Shown: one piece after another, positions 1-8,303 of the stretch | How positions within the stretch are numbered: position 1 is the stretch's first letter | How the letters are laid out: every line of letters starts with the position of its first letter | From: Burkholderia ubonensis | Lineage (GTDB): Bacteria; Pseudomonadota; Gammaproteobacteria; Burkholderiales; Burkholderiaceae | Assembly (NCBI RefSeq): GCF_902833085.1 | Contig: NZ_CADFEB010000004.1 | Coordinates: forward strand, 434,001 to 498,000 | Direction of reading: 5' to 3' | DNA: 64,000 nucleotides | The notes under the pieces: generated by a model | Seen by the model: the letters and a program-made list of their open reading frames with translations, nothing else | Database searches by the model: none | Told to the model about the DNA's origin: nothing | Made by a program: the position numbers and the translations under genes

Positions 1-750
1 GAAGCTCGCGAGGTGCTCGACCGGCAGCGGCGCGCCGGCCTTCGCCGCCGCGTGGCCGATGTTCAGCAGGCAGCCGCAGTCGGCGGACACGAGCCGGTCG
101 CAGCCGGTTGCGCACGCCGCCGCGACCTTGTCGCGCACCATCGCGCCGGAGATGTCGGGATGCTTCAGCGAGAACGTGCCGCCGAAGCCGCAGCATTCGG
201 ATTCGCGTTCGTGTTCGATGCGGGTCACGCCGGGCAGCGCGTCGACGAGCGCGACGCCATGCGCACGCGTGCCCATTTCGCGCCGCGCCGCGCACGACGT
301 ATGCAGGACCACGCGCTCGTCCGGCGCAGCGGCAGGGGCGAGCGCGTCGAGCCGCACGCCGAGCACATGAACGATGAATTCGGCGAGTTCGTACACGCGT
401 TCGGCGATCGCGCGGGCCTTCGCGCCGTTCACGGGGTCGTCGGCGAACAGCGCCGGCCAATGGTGCCGCATCATGCCCGCGCACGAGCCGGACGGGACGA
501 TCACGGGCCACGGCTCGGCGAACAGGTCGAGCTGCGCGGCGGCGACGCGGCGCGCGTCGTCGGGATTGCCGCTGCTGTACGCGGGCTGCCCGCAGCAGCT
601 CTGGCCCCGCGGATAGTGGACGGTCAGGCCTTCGCGCTCCAGCAGCCGCACCGCGTCGAGCCCCGCGTCGGGGACGAACAGGTCGACCAGGCAGGTCGCG
701 AACAGATAGACGTCCGCGGGCGCGGCCGGGGGGTAGTGCCTTTCGTTCAT
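1..750 (-). CDS. lutA: Lactate utilisation Fe-S protein LutA-like (partial, 3' end beyond window)
   Basis: Encodes a cysteine-rich CCG-domain protein of the LutA/GlcF-like type, which with LutB and LutC forms a cytoplasmic L-lactate-oxidising complex in bacteria that have it. Two CCG-type repeats are visible: SCCGQPAYSSG near residue 50 and CCGFGGTFS near residue 185, each preceded by a single upstream Cys (ATCLVD, HTSCAARR). The chosen ATG (complement 748-750) has GGAG six bases upstream; an in-frame ATG four codons earlier contains that RBS and is less likely. 250 codons are present and family members are about 240-260, so only the tail is missing. It is divergent from a GntR regulator with a shared palindromic operator. 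The substrate is inferred from the family and the regulator, so glycolate is an alternative. Confidence 0.82.
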   Translation of the reverse strand, partial: MNERHYPPAAPADVYLFATCLVDLFVPDAGLDAVRLLEREGLTVHYPRGQSCCGQPAYSSGNPDDARRVAAAQLDLFAEPWPVIVPSGSCAGMMRHHWPALFADDPVNGAKARAIAERVYELAEFIVHVLGVRLDALAPAAAPDERVVLHTSCAARREMGTRAHGVALVDALPGVTRIEHERESECCGFGGTFSLKHPDISGAMVRDKVAAACATGCDRLVSADCGCLLNIGHAAAKAGAPLPVEHLASF

Positions 751-799
751 GTCTCGCTCCATGGGACGGCGGCCCGGCACGCGGGCCGGCTTTCGCTGC

Positions 800-828
800 A
801 TAATTCCCGCGACGGCGCGTTGGTTCAA
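800..828 (-). promoter_or_regulatory. Putative lutA promoter
   Basis: Reading the minus strand, TTGAAC (828-823) and AATTAT (805-800) are 17 bases apart, each matching 4 of 6 sigma70 consensus bases. The start codon lies about 40 bases beyond the predicted transcription start. The -35 box abuts the palindrome at 828-843, which would suit repression. Confidence 0.35.
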
Positions 829-843
829 ATTGGTTGGGCCAGT
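828..843. promoter_or_regulatory. Putative LutR/LldR-type operator
   Basis: AATTGG-TTGGG-CCAGT is an imperfect palindrome of the AATTGG(N5)CCAATT form that lactate-responsive GntR/FCD regulators are known to bind. It lies 30 bases before the GntR gene and touches the putative lutA -35 box, so one dimer could control both genes. Confidence 0.5.
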
Positions 844-873
844 CGCATCGCCCAGCATTCTGGAGACCCGACG

Positions 874-1593
874 ATGGCAGCAGGCATGGCGGCCCGTGGC
901 CGGACCGAAGTGGTGATGCGCAAGATCGAGACGGCATTGCTCGACGGCACGTGGCCGGCCGGCGCCCGGCTGCCGGCGGAGCGGGTGCTCGCGGAGCAGT
1001 ACGGCGTCGCGCGCAACACGATCCGCGAGGCGATCCAGCGGCTCGTCGCGCGCGGTCTGCTGCAGAGCCGGCGCGGCGCGGGCGTGTACGTGACGGACCA
1101 GCTGCGCGCCGGCATCGCGTCGCCGTGGGGGCAGCTCGTCGCCGACCATCCGGCGCTGCGCGACGACATCCTCGAGTTCCGCCGCGTGCTCGAGGGCGCG
1201 ACCGCGTATTTCGCCGCGCTGCGCGCCGACGCGGGCGACCGCCGCCGGATCCGCGCGCTGATGCGCGAGCTCGAAGCCGCGCACGCGAACGACGACCGCG
1301 CGGTCGAGGCCGCGACCGACTCGAAGCTGCACGAGGCGATCGCGCTCGCGTCGCACAACACGATGTTCCTGCACCTGCATACGAGCGTGATCGGCATGCT
1401 GCGCGAGCACATCACGGTCAACGCGACCGGGATGAGCGAGCAGGACGCGGGCGCGGCGGAGCAGCTGCTGCGACAGCACCGGGTCGTCTGCGACGCGATC
1501 TGCGCGCAGCGGCCCGAGGAGGCGCGCACCGCGATGCAGACGCACATCGACTACGTGCGCAGTCACTTCGAGCGGCGCGGCGACGCGCTCTGA
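874..1593 (+). CDS. GntR/FadR-family (FCD) transcriptional regulator, LutR/LldR-like
   Basis: A 239-aa DNA-binding regulator. The N-terminal winged helix spans about residues 12-75 (LPAERVLAEQYGVARNTIREA is the recognition region) followed by an all-helical FCD ligand domain (about 95-220). The FCD metal/ligand residues appear conserved (D and H in TDSKLHEAIALASHN; a late H in QTHIDYV). The ATG at 874 is preceded by TGGAGA at 861-866. It is divergent from the LutA-like gene, which with the palindrome at 828 suggests a lactate or related hydroxy-acid sensor that also represses itself. Other FCD regulators respond to pyruvate, glycolate or sugar acids, so the ligand is an inference. Confidence 0.85.
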   Translation: MAAGMAARGRTEVVMRKIETALLDGTWPAGARLPAERVLAEQYGVARNTIREAIQRLVARGLLQSRRGAGVYVTDQLRAGIASPWGQLVADHPALRDDILEFRRVLEGATAYFAALRADAGDRRRIRALMRELEAAHANDDRAVEAATDSKLHEAIALASHNTMFLHLHTSVIGMLREHITVNATGMSEQDAGAAEQLLRQHRVVCDAICAQRPEEARTAMQTHIDYVRSHFERRGDAL

Positions 1594-1607
1594 GATTGGT
1601 TGGACCA
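1594..1607. promoter_or_regulatory. Second GntR-operator-like half-palindrome
   Basis: GATTGGTTGGACCA starts one base after the regulator's stop codon and repeats the core of the site at 828 (ATTGGTTGG(G/A)CCA). Its position, 89 bases upstream of the next promoter, does not explain an obvious role. Confidence 0.3.
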
Positions 1608-1682
1608 CGTCGCCCGGTGGCGCACACGCGCCGACGGCTGCGGCCCCGCTCATTCAAGCGTCCGTGCGCCGGGCGCGCGCGA

Positions 1683-1712
1683 TTGACCGCGTCATCCGGC
1701 GCCACTTAGAAT
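1683..1712 (+). promoter_or_regulatory. Putative sigma70 promoter for the PLD-family lipoprotein gene
   Basis: TTGACC (1683-1688) and TAGAAT (1707-1712) are separated by 18 bases, 5 of 6 matches each, about 70 bases before the start codon. Confidence 0.5.
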
Positions 1713-1780
1713 CGTTTGTCAGCCGCGCGCCGCAGCGTGTGCGGAATGGTTGATCCGCCAGTCGAGAAGGCCCTGTGCTC

Positions 1781-3400
1781 ATGTTCGTCATCCGGCGCGC
1801 GCCGGCCGCCCGCGCGTGGCGCGCCACCTGTCGCTCGGCCCGCGCGCTGGCCGTCTGCACGTTGCTGTCGCTCGTCGCCGCGTGCGCGACGCATCCGCCC
1901 GCCACCACGCTCGAGCGCACGGTGTCCCACGCGTTGCCCGCCGATGCCGCGACGCCGCTGCGCGACGCGCTCGCCGCGCCCGGGGGCGCGCGTCCGGGCG
2001 AATCGGGTTTCCGCCTGCTCGCGGACGGCGCCGCCGCGCTGCAGATGCGCATCGCGCTCGTCCGCGCGGCGACCCGGACGCTCGACATGCAGTACTACAT
2101 CGCCACCGAGGACACGACCGGCAAGTTGCTGCTCGGCGCCGCGCTGTACGCGGCCGATCGCGGCGTGCGGGTGCGGATGCTGGTCGACGACCTGAACTTT
2201 CACGACATCGACCGCGTGATGGCCGCGCTGAACACGCACCCGAACATCGAGATCCGCGTGTTCAATCCGTTCGGCGCGTCGCAGTGGGGCGTGATGCAGC
2301 GCACGACGATTTTCTTCACACGGATCGACCGCTTCACGCGCCGGATGCACAACAAGGCGATGATCGCCGACAACCAGGTCGCGATCGTCGGCGGCCGCAA
2401 TCTCGGCGACGAATATTTCAGCGCGAGCCCGACGCTGCAGTTCCGCGATCTCGACGTGCTCGCGGCCGGCCCGGTGACGCGCGACATCTCCGCGAGCTTC
2501 GATGCGTACTGGGCGAGCGCCAGCAGCTATCCGCTGCGGGTGCTGAATCATCAGACGTTCGATCAGAAGGAACTCGACGCGATGCGCGACGAGTTGCGCG
2601 CGCACTGGCGCGAGAACGCGGAGCCGTACAACGCGAAGCCGCTGAACGCGACGCCGCTCGCGCAGCAGATCGCGCGCGGCGAACTCGGCCTCGTCTGGGC
2701 GCCGGCCGAGTTCAAGGCCGACGCGCCCGACAAGGTTGTGCGGCCCACCGACGACTACGTGAGCCCGCCGATGCGGCGTCTCGCCGAGCTGATCCGCGCC
2801 GCGCAGCACGAATTCCTCGCGTTCTCGCCGTATTTCGTGCCACATGACGAGGGCGTGAAGATCCTCGGCGACACCACCGCGCGCGGCGTGCGCGTCGCGA
2901 TCCTGACGAACTCGCTCGCCGCGACCGACGCGGTGGCCGTGCAGGCCGGCTACGCCCCGTACCGCGTGCCGCTGCTGCAGCACGGCGTCGAGCTCTACGA
3001 ATACAAGGCGCGGCCCGGGCGGCCGCGGCCGCGGCTGTTCGGCTCGCGCTCGCGCGCGAGCCTGCACGCGAAGGCCTACGTGATCGACCGCGAGATCCTC
3101 GTGATCGGCTCGATGAACCTCGATCGGCGTTCCGCGCACCTCAATACCGAGCTGGCGCTCGTGATCCACAGCCCGGCGCTCGCGCAGCAGGTCGCGACGA
3201 TCTTCGCGCGGGCGACGCAGCCTGACGAAAGCTATCGCGTGCAGCTCGCGGCGCTGTCGGGGCCCGGCGCGTCCGTGCTGATATGGACCGGCACCGACGA
3301 CGGCGTGCTGCGCACCTATCATGTCGATCCGTATGCGGGGCTGCTGCGCAACGTGCTGACCGGCGTGTTCATGCTGCTGCCGGTCGACGACCAGCTATAA
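1781..3400 (+). CDS. Phospholipase D / cardiolipin synthase-like lipoprotein (ClsC-type)
   Basis: A 539-aa phosphatidyltransferase-family protein. It starts with an Arg-rich signal peptide ending in a lipobox (LVAAC, Cys about residue 36), so it is probably tethered in the periplasm. Two HKD motifs are present: HNKAMIADNQ followed by GGRN, and HAKAYVIDRE followed by GSMNLD, the pair needed for catalysis. The order and spacing fit ClsC-like cardiolipin synthases or related PLD enzymes. GAGAAGG at 1764-1770 favours the ATG at 1781; an in-frame GTG at 1775 is only four bases from it. It has its own promoter and no operon partner. The exact lipid substrate cannot be read from the sequence. Confidence 0.85.
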   Translation: MFVIRRAPAARAWRATCRSARALAVCTLLSLVAACATHPPATTLERTVSHALPADAATPLRDALAAPGGARPGESGFRLLADGAAALQMRIALVRAATRTLDMQYYIATEDTTGKLLLGAALYAADRGVRVRMLVDDLNFHDIDRVMAALNTHPNIEIRVFNPFGASQWGVMQRTTIFFTRIDRFTRRMHNKAMIADNQVAIVGGRNLGDEYFSASPTLQFRDLDVLAAGPVTRDISASFDAYWASASSYPLRVLNHQTFDQKELDAMRDELRAHWRENAEPYNAKPLNATPLAQQIARGELGLVWAPAEFKADAPDKVVRPTDDYVSPPMRRLAELIRAAQHEFLAFSPYFVPHDEGVKILGDTTARGVRVAILTNSLAATDAVAVQAGYAPYRVPLLQHGVELYEYKARPGRPRPRLFGSRSRASLHAKAYVIDREILVIGSMNLDRRSAHLNTELALVIHSPALAQQVATIFARATQPDESYRVQLAALSGPGASVLIWTGTDDGVLRTYHVDPYAGLLRNVLTGVFMLLPVDDQL

Positions 3401-3544
3401 GGGCCGGCCCGCGGCTGCCGTTCCGGTGCGCGCGGAAAGGTGATATGGTTGCATGCGCAACGATCATGGCGTCGCGAAGGTGCTGCCGGAATCGCCGCAC
3501 ATCGCGTGCGGCCTGGTACGTGCCTGCCCAACAGGAGGACTCGC

Positions 3545-4318
3545 ATGCATCACGTGCCGAACCAGCCGTTTACCCGTCCCGCCCGCTGTTCCGACGCCGA
3601 ATGGCAGGCGCGCGTGCAGCTTGCGGCCGCGTACCGCATCTTCGATCAGCTCGGCTGGACCGAGCTGATCTACAACCACATCTCGCTGCGCGTGCCGGAC
3701 GCCGAAGGGCATTTCCTGCTCAATCCGTTCGGCCTGCATTACCGCGAGGTGTGCGCGTCGAATCTCGTCAAGGTCGACATCGACGGCAACGTGATCGGTC
3801 ATTCCGACTGGCCGGTCAATCCGGCGGGCTTCACGTTCCACGGCGCGATCCATGCCGCGCTGCCGGACGCGCATTGCGTGATGCACGTGCACACGACGCC
3901 CGCGATGGCCGTGTGCAGTTCGCGCGGCGGCCTGTCGTTCTCGAACTTCTACGCGGCGCAGCTGTACGGCAAGGTGGCGTATCACGACTTCGAAGGCATC
4001 ACGGTGCACCTCGACGAAGGCCGGCGCATCGTCGCGAGCGCCGGTGGGCGGCCCGTGCTGCTGCTGAGGAACCACGGGCCGGTCACGATCGGGCGCACGC
4101 TTGCCGAGGCGTTCTCGCTGATGTGGCTGCTCAATCGCGCGTGCGAAGTGCAGGTCGCGACGCACGCGATCGGCGACCCGCTGCCGATCGCGCCGCCGGT
4201 GCTCGAGGCGTGCGTGCGCGACTCGCTGAACTTCGACCCGAAGCACGGCGCGGGGCAGGATGCGTTCGACGCGCTGCAGCGCCTCGTCGATCGCATCGAT
4301 CCGGGGTATCGCGGCTGA
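3545..4318 (+). CDS. Class II aldolase/adducin-family protein
   Basis: A 257-aa zinc-dependent aldolase-fold protein. The class II aldolase domain spans about residues 20-215. Zn ligands are visible as HVHTTP (His-x-His) near residue 120 and the third His in LLRNHGPVTIG near 183; FHGAIHAALPDAHCVMH is typical of the adducin-like subgroup. An almost perfect AGGAGG at 3533-3538 fixes the start at 3545. Its substrate is unknown: members act on phosphorylated sugars, while this FHGAIH subgroup often lacks an assigned reaction. It stands alone, with a short gap after the PLD gene. Confidence 0.82.
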   Translation: MHHVPNQPFTRPARCSDAEWQARVQLAAAYRIFDQLGWTELIYNHISLRVPDAEGHFLLNPFGLHYREVCASNLVKVDIDGNVIGHSDWPVNPAGFTFHGAIHAALPDAHCVMHVHTTPAMAVCSSRGGLSFSNFYAAQLYGKVAYHDFEGITVHLDEGRRIVASAGGRPVLLLRNHGPVTIGRTLAEAFSLMWLLNRACEVQVATHAIGDPLPIAPPVLEACVRDSLNFDPKHGAGQDAFDALQRLVDRIDPGYRG

Positions 4319-4386
4319 CGCGCCGGCCGTGCGACGTCCGGCAGCGACGCAGGGCGATGCCGTGTCCCCATGTCCGTCGAGCAGGC

Positions 4387-4412
4387 AAAAAAAACGCGGC
4401 CGGGTGGCCGCG
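4387..4412 (-). terminator. Intrinsic terminator (minus strand)
   Basis: CGCGGCC-GGGT-GGCCGCG is a perfect 7-bp stem with a 4-base loop; on the minus strand it is followed by T8. On the plus strand there is no T-run, so it does not serve the aldolase gene. Confidence 0.65.
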
Positions 4413-4457
4413 CAAATACTCGCAGACTCCTTCGGACGAAGGAAACAAGCAACTGTG
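4387..4457 (-). ncRNA. Candidate small RNA on the minus strand
   Basis: On the minus strand a TACACT box (4469-4464) would start a transcript near 4457. It would contain a small hairpin (CCTTC-GTCC-GAAGG, 4442-4429) and then a GC-rich terminator hairpin (4412-4395) followed by eight Ts (4394-4387), giving about 70 nt. No coding gene is available for this terminator on that strand: the nearest minus-strand gene (EcsC) ends at 5208. The -35 region is weak. Call rests on structure alone. Confidence 0.35.
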
Positions 4458-4624
4458 AAACGAAGTGTAGCGAAACGCTGCGCGCGGATTCAGGCGTCCG
4501 GCTGGAAAGGTCTGTTTCAGGATGCGTCAGGCTGGCCGATGCACTCACGGAGCGGCGCCGATCGACTAACATGGGCGGGACGTCATCCGTCCGGATGGCG
4601 CACACCGTCGGACAAGGAGATTCC

Positions 4625-5059
4625 ATGCCGAAGCTGCGTTTCCTCCAGGTGGCGTTACTCGCGGGCGTGCTGGCTGCCGGCAGCGCCGCTGCTGAAACGG
4701 TTCGCCTGGCTGCCAACCTTCAGCCGTCGAGCGAGGTGCCGCCTACCACCAGCCACGGTTCGGGCAACGTCGACGCGACTTACGACACGGCTACCCACAC
4801 GTTGCAATGGACGATCACCTACAAGGACCTGACCGGCCCGGCCGCCGCCGCGCATTTCCACGGGCCGGCGTCCGTCGGGCAGAACGCCGGCGTGCAGGTG
4901 CCGATTCCGAAAGACGGCCTGGCGAGCCCGATCAGGGGTTCGAAGGAACTGAACGATGCGCAGGTGATCGAGCTGATGGCCGGCAAGTGGTACTTCAACA
5001 TCCATACGAAGGAGCATCCGTCCGGCGAGATCCGCGGGCAGGTGCTGCCGGCCGGCTGA
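4625..5059 (+). CDS. CHRD-domain exported protein
   Basis: A 144-aa protein with a clear Sec signal peptide (about residues 1-22, cleavage after AGSAAA) and one CHRD domain (about 25-142). The CHRD hallmarks are visible: N-terminal LAANLQPSSEVPP, AAHFHGPA in the centre and the C-terminal WYFNIHTKEHPSGEIRGQ. CHRD domains bind or resemble chordin repeats and their role in bacteria is unknown. AAGGAGA five bases before the ATG supports the start. Expected in the periplasm or outside the cell. The preceding 306 bases hold the candidate small RNA and no gene. Confidence 0.85.
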   Translation: MPKLRFLQVALLAGVLAAGSAAAETVRLAANLQPSSEVPPTTSHGSGNVDATYDTATHTLQWTITYKDLTGPAAAAHFHGPASVGQNAGVQVPIPKDGLASPIRGSKELNDAQVIELMAGKWYFNIHTKEHPSGEIRGQVLPAG

Positions 5060-5207
5060 GCGGCGGCGTTTGATATAGCGCCACTCTTTGAGCGACACGC
5101 CGTGCTCGATCCCGCGCGTGGTCCGCGCTTCACCGAGTTGCGGATGCGGTCGCCGCGCCGCGCCGCCGGCAATGCGAAGGCGCCGGCGTCGCGCTCGAAC
5201 GGGCGGC

Positions 5208-6062
5208 TCAGCGCGTGGGCGACGCGTCGATCGCCTGGTAGGCGGCCTCGACGGCCGCGGCGCCGTACTTGCGCTCGAGCCGGCGCACGGTGAAGTGGCC
5301 GTGAGCCATCTGCTGGAAGTGATCGATGAACAGCGTGTTGACGGTCGCGCCGAGCACCGCGCCGATCGCCGGGATCGACTTCGCCGCCATCTGCTCGGTC
5401 ACCTGCACCGAGAAGCGCGACGCGATGGTCTGTACGAGCCTGAACAGCGCGGCCGAACCGTGTGCGCCGATGCCCTTCGACGTGATGTCCGACGACGCCT
5501 TCGAGATCGCCTGCGCGAGCGCGCCGCGCAGCACGAAGTAGCCGAGATCGGCGTCTTCTTCCTTCTTGTCCGGGTTGCCGCCCATTCCGAGCACGGCGAG
5601 GCACTGCAGCTGCGCGTCCACCGACGACAGGTCCTCGCCTTCGCTGCGCGCGATGTCGCAGACCGAGCGGAAGATCAGCGTCGTCGTGACCGGCAGCTCG
5701 ACCGGCAGCGCGACGAAGCCGAACGCGCCGCCGGCGGCGCCCGTCGTCGCGACCGCGAGCTTGTGCAGCAGGTTGCTCGGCCTGTCGTGCACGTCGGGCG
5801 CGTCGGCGTCGGGTGCCGGCGGCTTGCCGAGCGTGCGCAGCGCGAGGTTCAGGCACTTGCGCAGCGCGAGCTGGGTCGCGTCGTTGATCTTGCCGGTCGC
5901 GAAATCCGGCAGCCTGCCGATCATCTTCTCGATCGGCGCGCCGAGCAGGCCCGTCAGCTTCATCGTCAGCGACGGGCTTTCCAGCACCTGCTTCGCGCGC
6001 CGCAGCGCGTCCCGATCGTCTGCCGACAGCGTCGTCGCGACTTCGCTTGAAATCGGTTTCAT
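5208..6062 (-). CDS. EcsC-family protein
   Basis: A 284-aa EcsC-domain protein (domain about residues 60-270). The family signature is the glycine-rich amphipathic stretch around residues 130-165 (AGGAFGFVALPVELPVTTTL), followed by DIARSEGEDL. EcsC was named for a Bacillus ABC-transporter locus, but stand-alone proteobacterial members have no defined function. The ATG at 6062 follows AAGGAGAAAG, so the longer frame starting at 6077 is unlikely. It is divergent from the MFS gene and convergent with the CHRD gene; 5060-5207 between the two stops shows nothing clear. Confidence 0.82.
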   Translation of the reverse strand: MKPISSEVATTLSADDRDALRRAKQVLESPSLTMKLTGLLGAPIEKMIGRLPDFATGKINDATQLALRKCLNLALRTLGKPPAPDADAPDVHDRPSNLLHKLAVATTGAAGGAFGFVALPVELPVTTTLIFRSVCDIARSEGEDLSSVDAQLQCLAVLGMGGNPDKKEEDADLGYFVLRGALAQAISKASSDITSKGIGAHGSAALFRLVQTIASRFSVQVTEQMAAKSIPAIGAVLGATVNTLFIDHFQQMAHGHFTVRRLERKYGAAAVEAAYQAIDASPTR

Positions 6063-6121
6063 CTTTCTCCTTCGCAACCCGGGCCGGAATGCGGCCGCCA
6101 GCTAGGTTATCGCACCAATGA

Positions 6122-6151
6122 TAGAATTTTGAGATTCTTTGACTCGTCAAA
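6122..6151 (+). promoter_or_regulatory. Putative promoter and MarR-type operator of the MFS-marR operon
   Basis: A TAGAAT -10 box (6122-6127) is followed at 6138-6151 by the perfect palindrome TTTGAC-TC-GTCAAA, which would lie just after the transcription start. MarR repressors typically bind such short palindromes there, and a MarR gene is the second gene of this operon. No convincing -35 box was found. Confidence 0.5.
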
Positions 6152-6167
6152 AGTTGCGTCGACAAAA

Positions 6168-7763
6168 ATGGCCGTCCACACCGCCGCCCACCATTCGAGC
6201 GGGCAAGTGCTGCCGTTCCGCGAATCGCTGCTCGCGATGATCGGCATCTCGTTCGTGACGATGCTCGTCGCGCTCGACCAGACCGTCGTCGGCACCGCGC
6301 TGCCGACCATCGTCGCCGAACTGAAGGGATTCGACCTGTATGCGTGGGTCGCGACGTCGTACCTGCTCAGCTCGGTGATCACCGTGCCGATCTTCGGGCG
6401 GCTCGGCGACTACTACGGGCGCAAGCCGTTCGTGATCGTGTCGATCGTCGTGTTCACGGGCGCGTCGGTGCTGTGCGGGATGGCCAACGACATGCTCTAC
6501 CTGGTGCTCGCGCGCGGCCTGCAGGGCATCGGCGGCGGGATGCTGGTCGGCACCGCGTTCGCGTGCATTCCCGACCTGTTCCCCGATTCCGTCGTGCGGC
6601 TGCGCTGGCAGGTGATGATGAGTTCCGCGTTCGGCATCGCGAACGCGATCGGGCCGTCGCTCGGCGGCGTGCTGACCCAGTCGCTGGGCTGGCGTGCGGT
6701 GTTCTACGTGAACCTGCCGGTCGGCCTGCTGTCGCTGCTGTTCGTGTGGCGCTACCTGCCGCACCTGCGGCACGTCGAGCACGACCGGAAGATGCGGCTC
6801 GACTGGCCGGGCGCGCTCCTGATCGCGCTGGCGCTCGGCGCGCTGCAGCTGTTCGTCGAATGGCTGCCGAAGCACGGCGTCGCCGGCTGGCCGACGCTGC
6901 TGCTCGGCGTCGCGCTCGCAGCCGGCATCGGGTTGTGGCGCTGGGAGAAGCGCTGCGCGCAGCCGATTTTGCCGTTCGACATGTTCGGCAACCGCGCGCT
7001 GTCCGCGCTGTTCGTGCTCGCGATCCTCGCCGGCTTCTCGATGTTCTCGCTGCTGTTCTACGCGCCGCTGCTGTTCCAGGGCGGGTTCGGCATGTCGCCG
7101 AAGGAAGCGGGGCTCGTCATCACGCCGCTCGTCGTGTTCATCACGATCGGCAGCATCATGAACGGCCGCGTCGTCACCCGCATCCGCAACCCGAACGCGA
7201 TGCTGCACGTCGGCTTCGCGCTGTTCGCGATCACGTGCGCGGGCGTCGCCGTGTCGACGCATGCGACGCCCCGCTGGCTGCTGATGGCGCTGATGGTCGC
7301 GGGCGGCGTCGGCCTCGGCTTCGTGCTGCCGAACCTGACCGTGTTCGCGCAGCAGACCGCCGGACGCGAGCACCTCGGCATCGCCACCGCGCTGCTGCAG
7401 TCGCTGCGGATGGTCGGCGGGATGGCCGGCACCGCGCTGACGGGCACGCTCGTCAGCCAGATGTATGCGGGCGGCGTGCGCGACGCGCTCGGCGCCGACC
7501 ACGCGCTGCAATGGCACGCGCAGCTCGCCGACCCGCAGATCCTGATCGACCGCGCGGCGCAGGCCGGCCTCGTCGGCGAGTTGACGCGCGCCGGGCATAA
7601 TGGCGCGCTGCTGCTGGAGGCCGCCCGCGAATCGCTCGTCAGCGCGATTCACGTGGGCGTCGCGGTAGCGGCGGCGGTGGCCGTGTATGCGGTGTGGCAG
7701 TGCCGCCGCGTGCCGCCCGTCACGCTGCGGCGCAAGATCGAACCGCACGTCGCGGCCGATTGA
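6168..7763 (+). CDS. MFS drug efflux transporter, DHA2 (EmrB/QacA) type, 14 TM
   Basis: A 531-aa inner-membrane proton antiporter of the DHA2 family, expected to have 14 membrane segments. Motif A between TM2 and TM3 reads GRLGDYYGRKP and motif D1 in TM1 reads LDQTVVGTALP, both typical of drug exporters. The ATG at 6168 begins MAVHTAAHH; the upstream TTG would add 13 unconvincing residues and cover the palindrome. The RBS is weak. The MarR regulator gene follows 36 bases downstream, which suggests an inducible efflux operon. No outer-membrane or adaptor gene is nearby, so export to the periplasm alone is likely; substrates are unknown. Confidence 0.9.
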   Translation: MAVHTAAHHSSGQVLPFRESLLAMIGISFVTMLVALDQTVVGTALPTIVAELKGFDLYAWVATSYLLSSVITVPIFGRLGDYYGRKPFVIVSIVVFTGASVLCGMANDMLYLVLARGLQGIGGGMLVGTAFACIPDLFPDSVVRLRWQVMMSSAFGIANAIGPSLGGVLTQSLGWRAVFYVNLPVGLLSLLFVWRYLPHLRHVEHDRKMRLDWPGALLIALALGALQLFVEWLPKHGVAGWPTLLLGVALAAGIGLWRWEKRCAQPILPFDMFGNRALSALFVLAILAGFSMFSLLFYAPLLFQGGFGMSPKEAGLVITPLVVFITIGSIMNGRVVTRIRNPNAMLHVGFALFAITCAGVAVSTHATPRWLLMALMVAGGVGLGFVLPNLTVFAQQTAGREHLGIATALLQSLRMVGGMAGTALTGTLVSQMYAGGVRDALGADHALQWHAQLADPQILIDRAAQAGLVGELTRAGHNGALLLEAARESLVSAIHVGVAVAAAVAVYAVWQCRRVPPVTLRRKIEPHVAAD

Positions 7764-7799
7764 CTCCGATCAACCGATTGAACGAACCGAACTGAACGC

Positions 7800-8246
7800 A
7801 TGGAAGAACAGGACCGCGTCGCGATCTTGCAGCAATTCGGACGGACCTATCGCGCGTTCTTGACCGCGTTCGAGGCGCACGTCGGCCAGCCGATGCCGCG
7901 CTGGCGCATCATGGTCGCGCTGCACTCGCTGGATGGGGAGTCGTCGCAGAAGCGGCTCGTCGAGATTCTGCGGATCGACCCCGGCGCGCTCACGCGCCAG
8001 CTGAAGGCGCTCGACGCGCTCGGCTGGATCGAGCGCGAATCCGACGAGCGCGACAACCGCGTGACGAACGTGAAACTGACCGCCGACGGGCGTGCGGCGT
8101 TCGAGGCGAGCCTGCCGCGCCGCCGCGCGTTCCTCGACAAGACGGTCGCGCGGCTGCCGGACGACGTGCTGAACTCGCTGTCCGGCGCGCTGGCGATGCT
8201 CGAGGAGCGGATCGCCGAAGTCGGCACGCCGCCGACGGCGGGCTGA
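7800..8246 (+). CDS. MarR-family transcriptional regulator
   Basis: A 148-aa winged-helix repressor. The recognition region is about residues 50-75 (SSQKRLVEILRIDPGALTRQLKALDALGWIER) and the wing DERDNRVTNVKLT is at about 80-93, as in MarR/SlyA proteins. It follows the MFS gene in the same direction and probably represses that operon through the palindrome at 6138. No cysteine is present, which argues against an OhrR-type peroxide sensor. Its stop faces a GC-rich inverted repeat shared with the convergent DJ-1 gene. Confidence 0.88.
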   Translation: MEEQDRVAILQQFGRTYRAFLTAFEAHVGQPMPRWRIMVALHSLDGESSQKRLVEILRIDPGALTRQLKALDALGWIERESDERDNRVTNVKLTADGRAAFEASLPRRRAFLDKTVARLPDDVLNSLSGALAMLEERIAEVGTPPTAG

Positions 8247-8303
8247 GCGGGCAGGGGCTTGAGGCCGGCGGCGCGCGGCTAGCGGCCGCGCCGGCGTGCC
8301 GTG

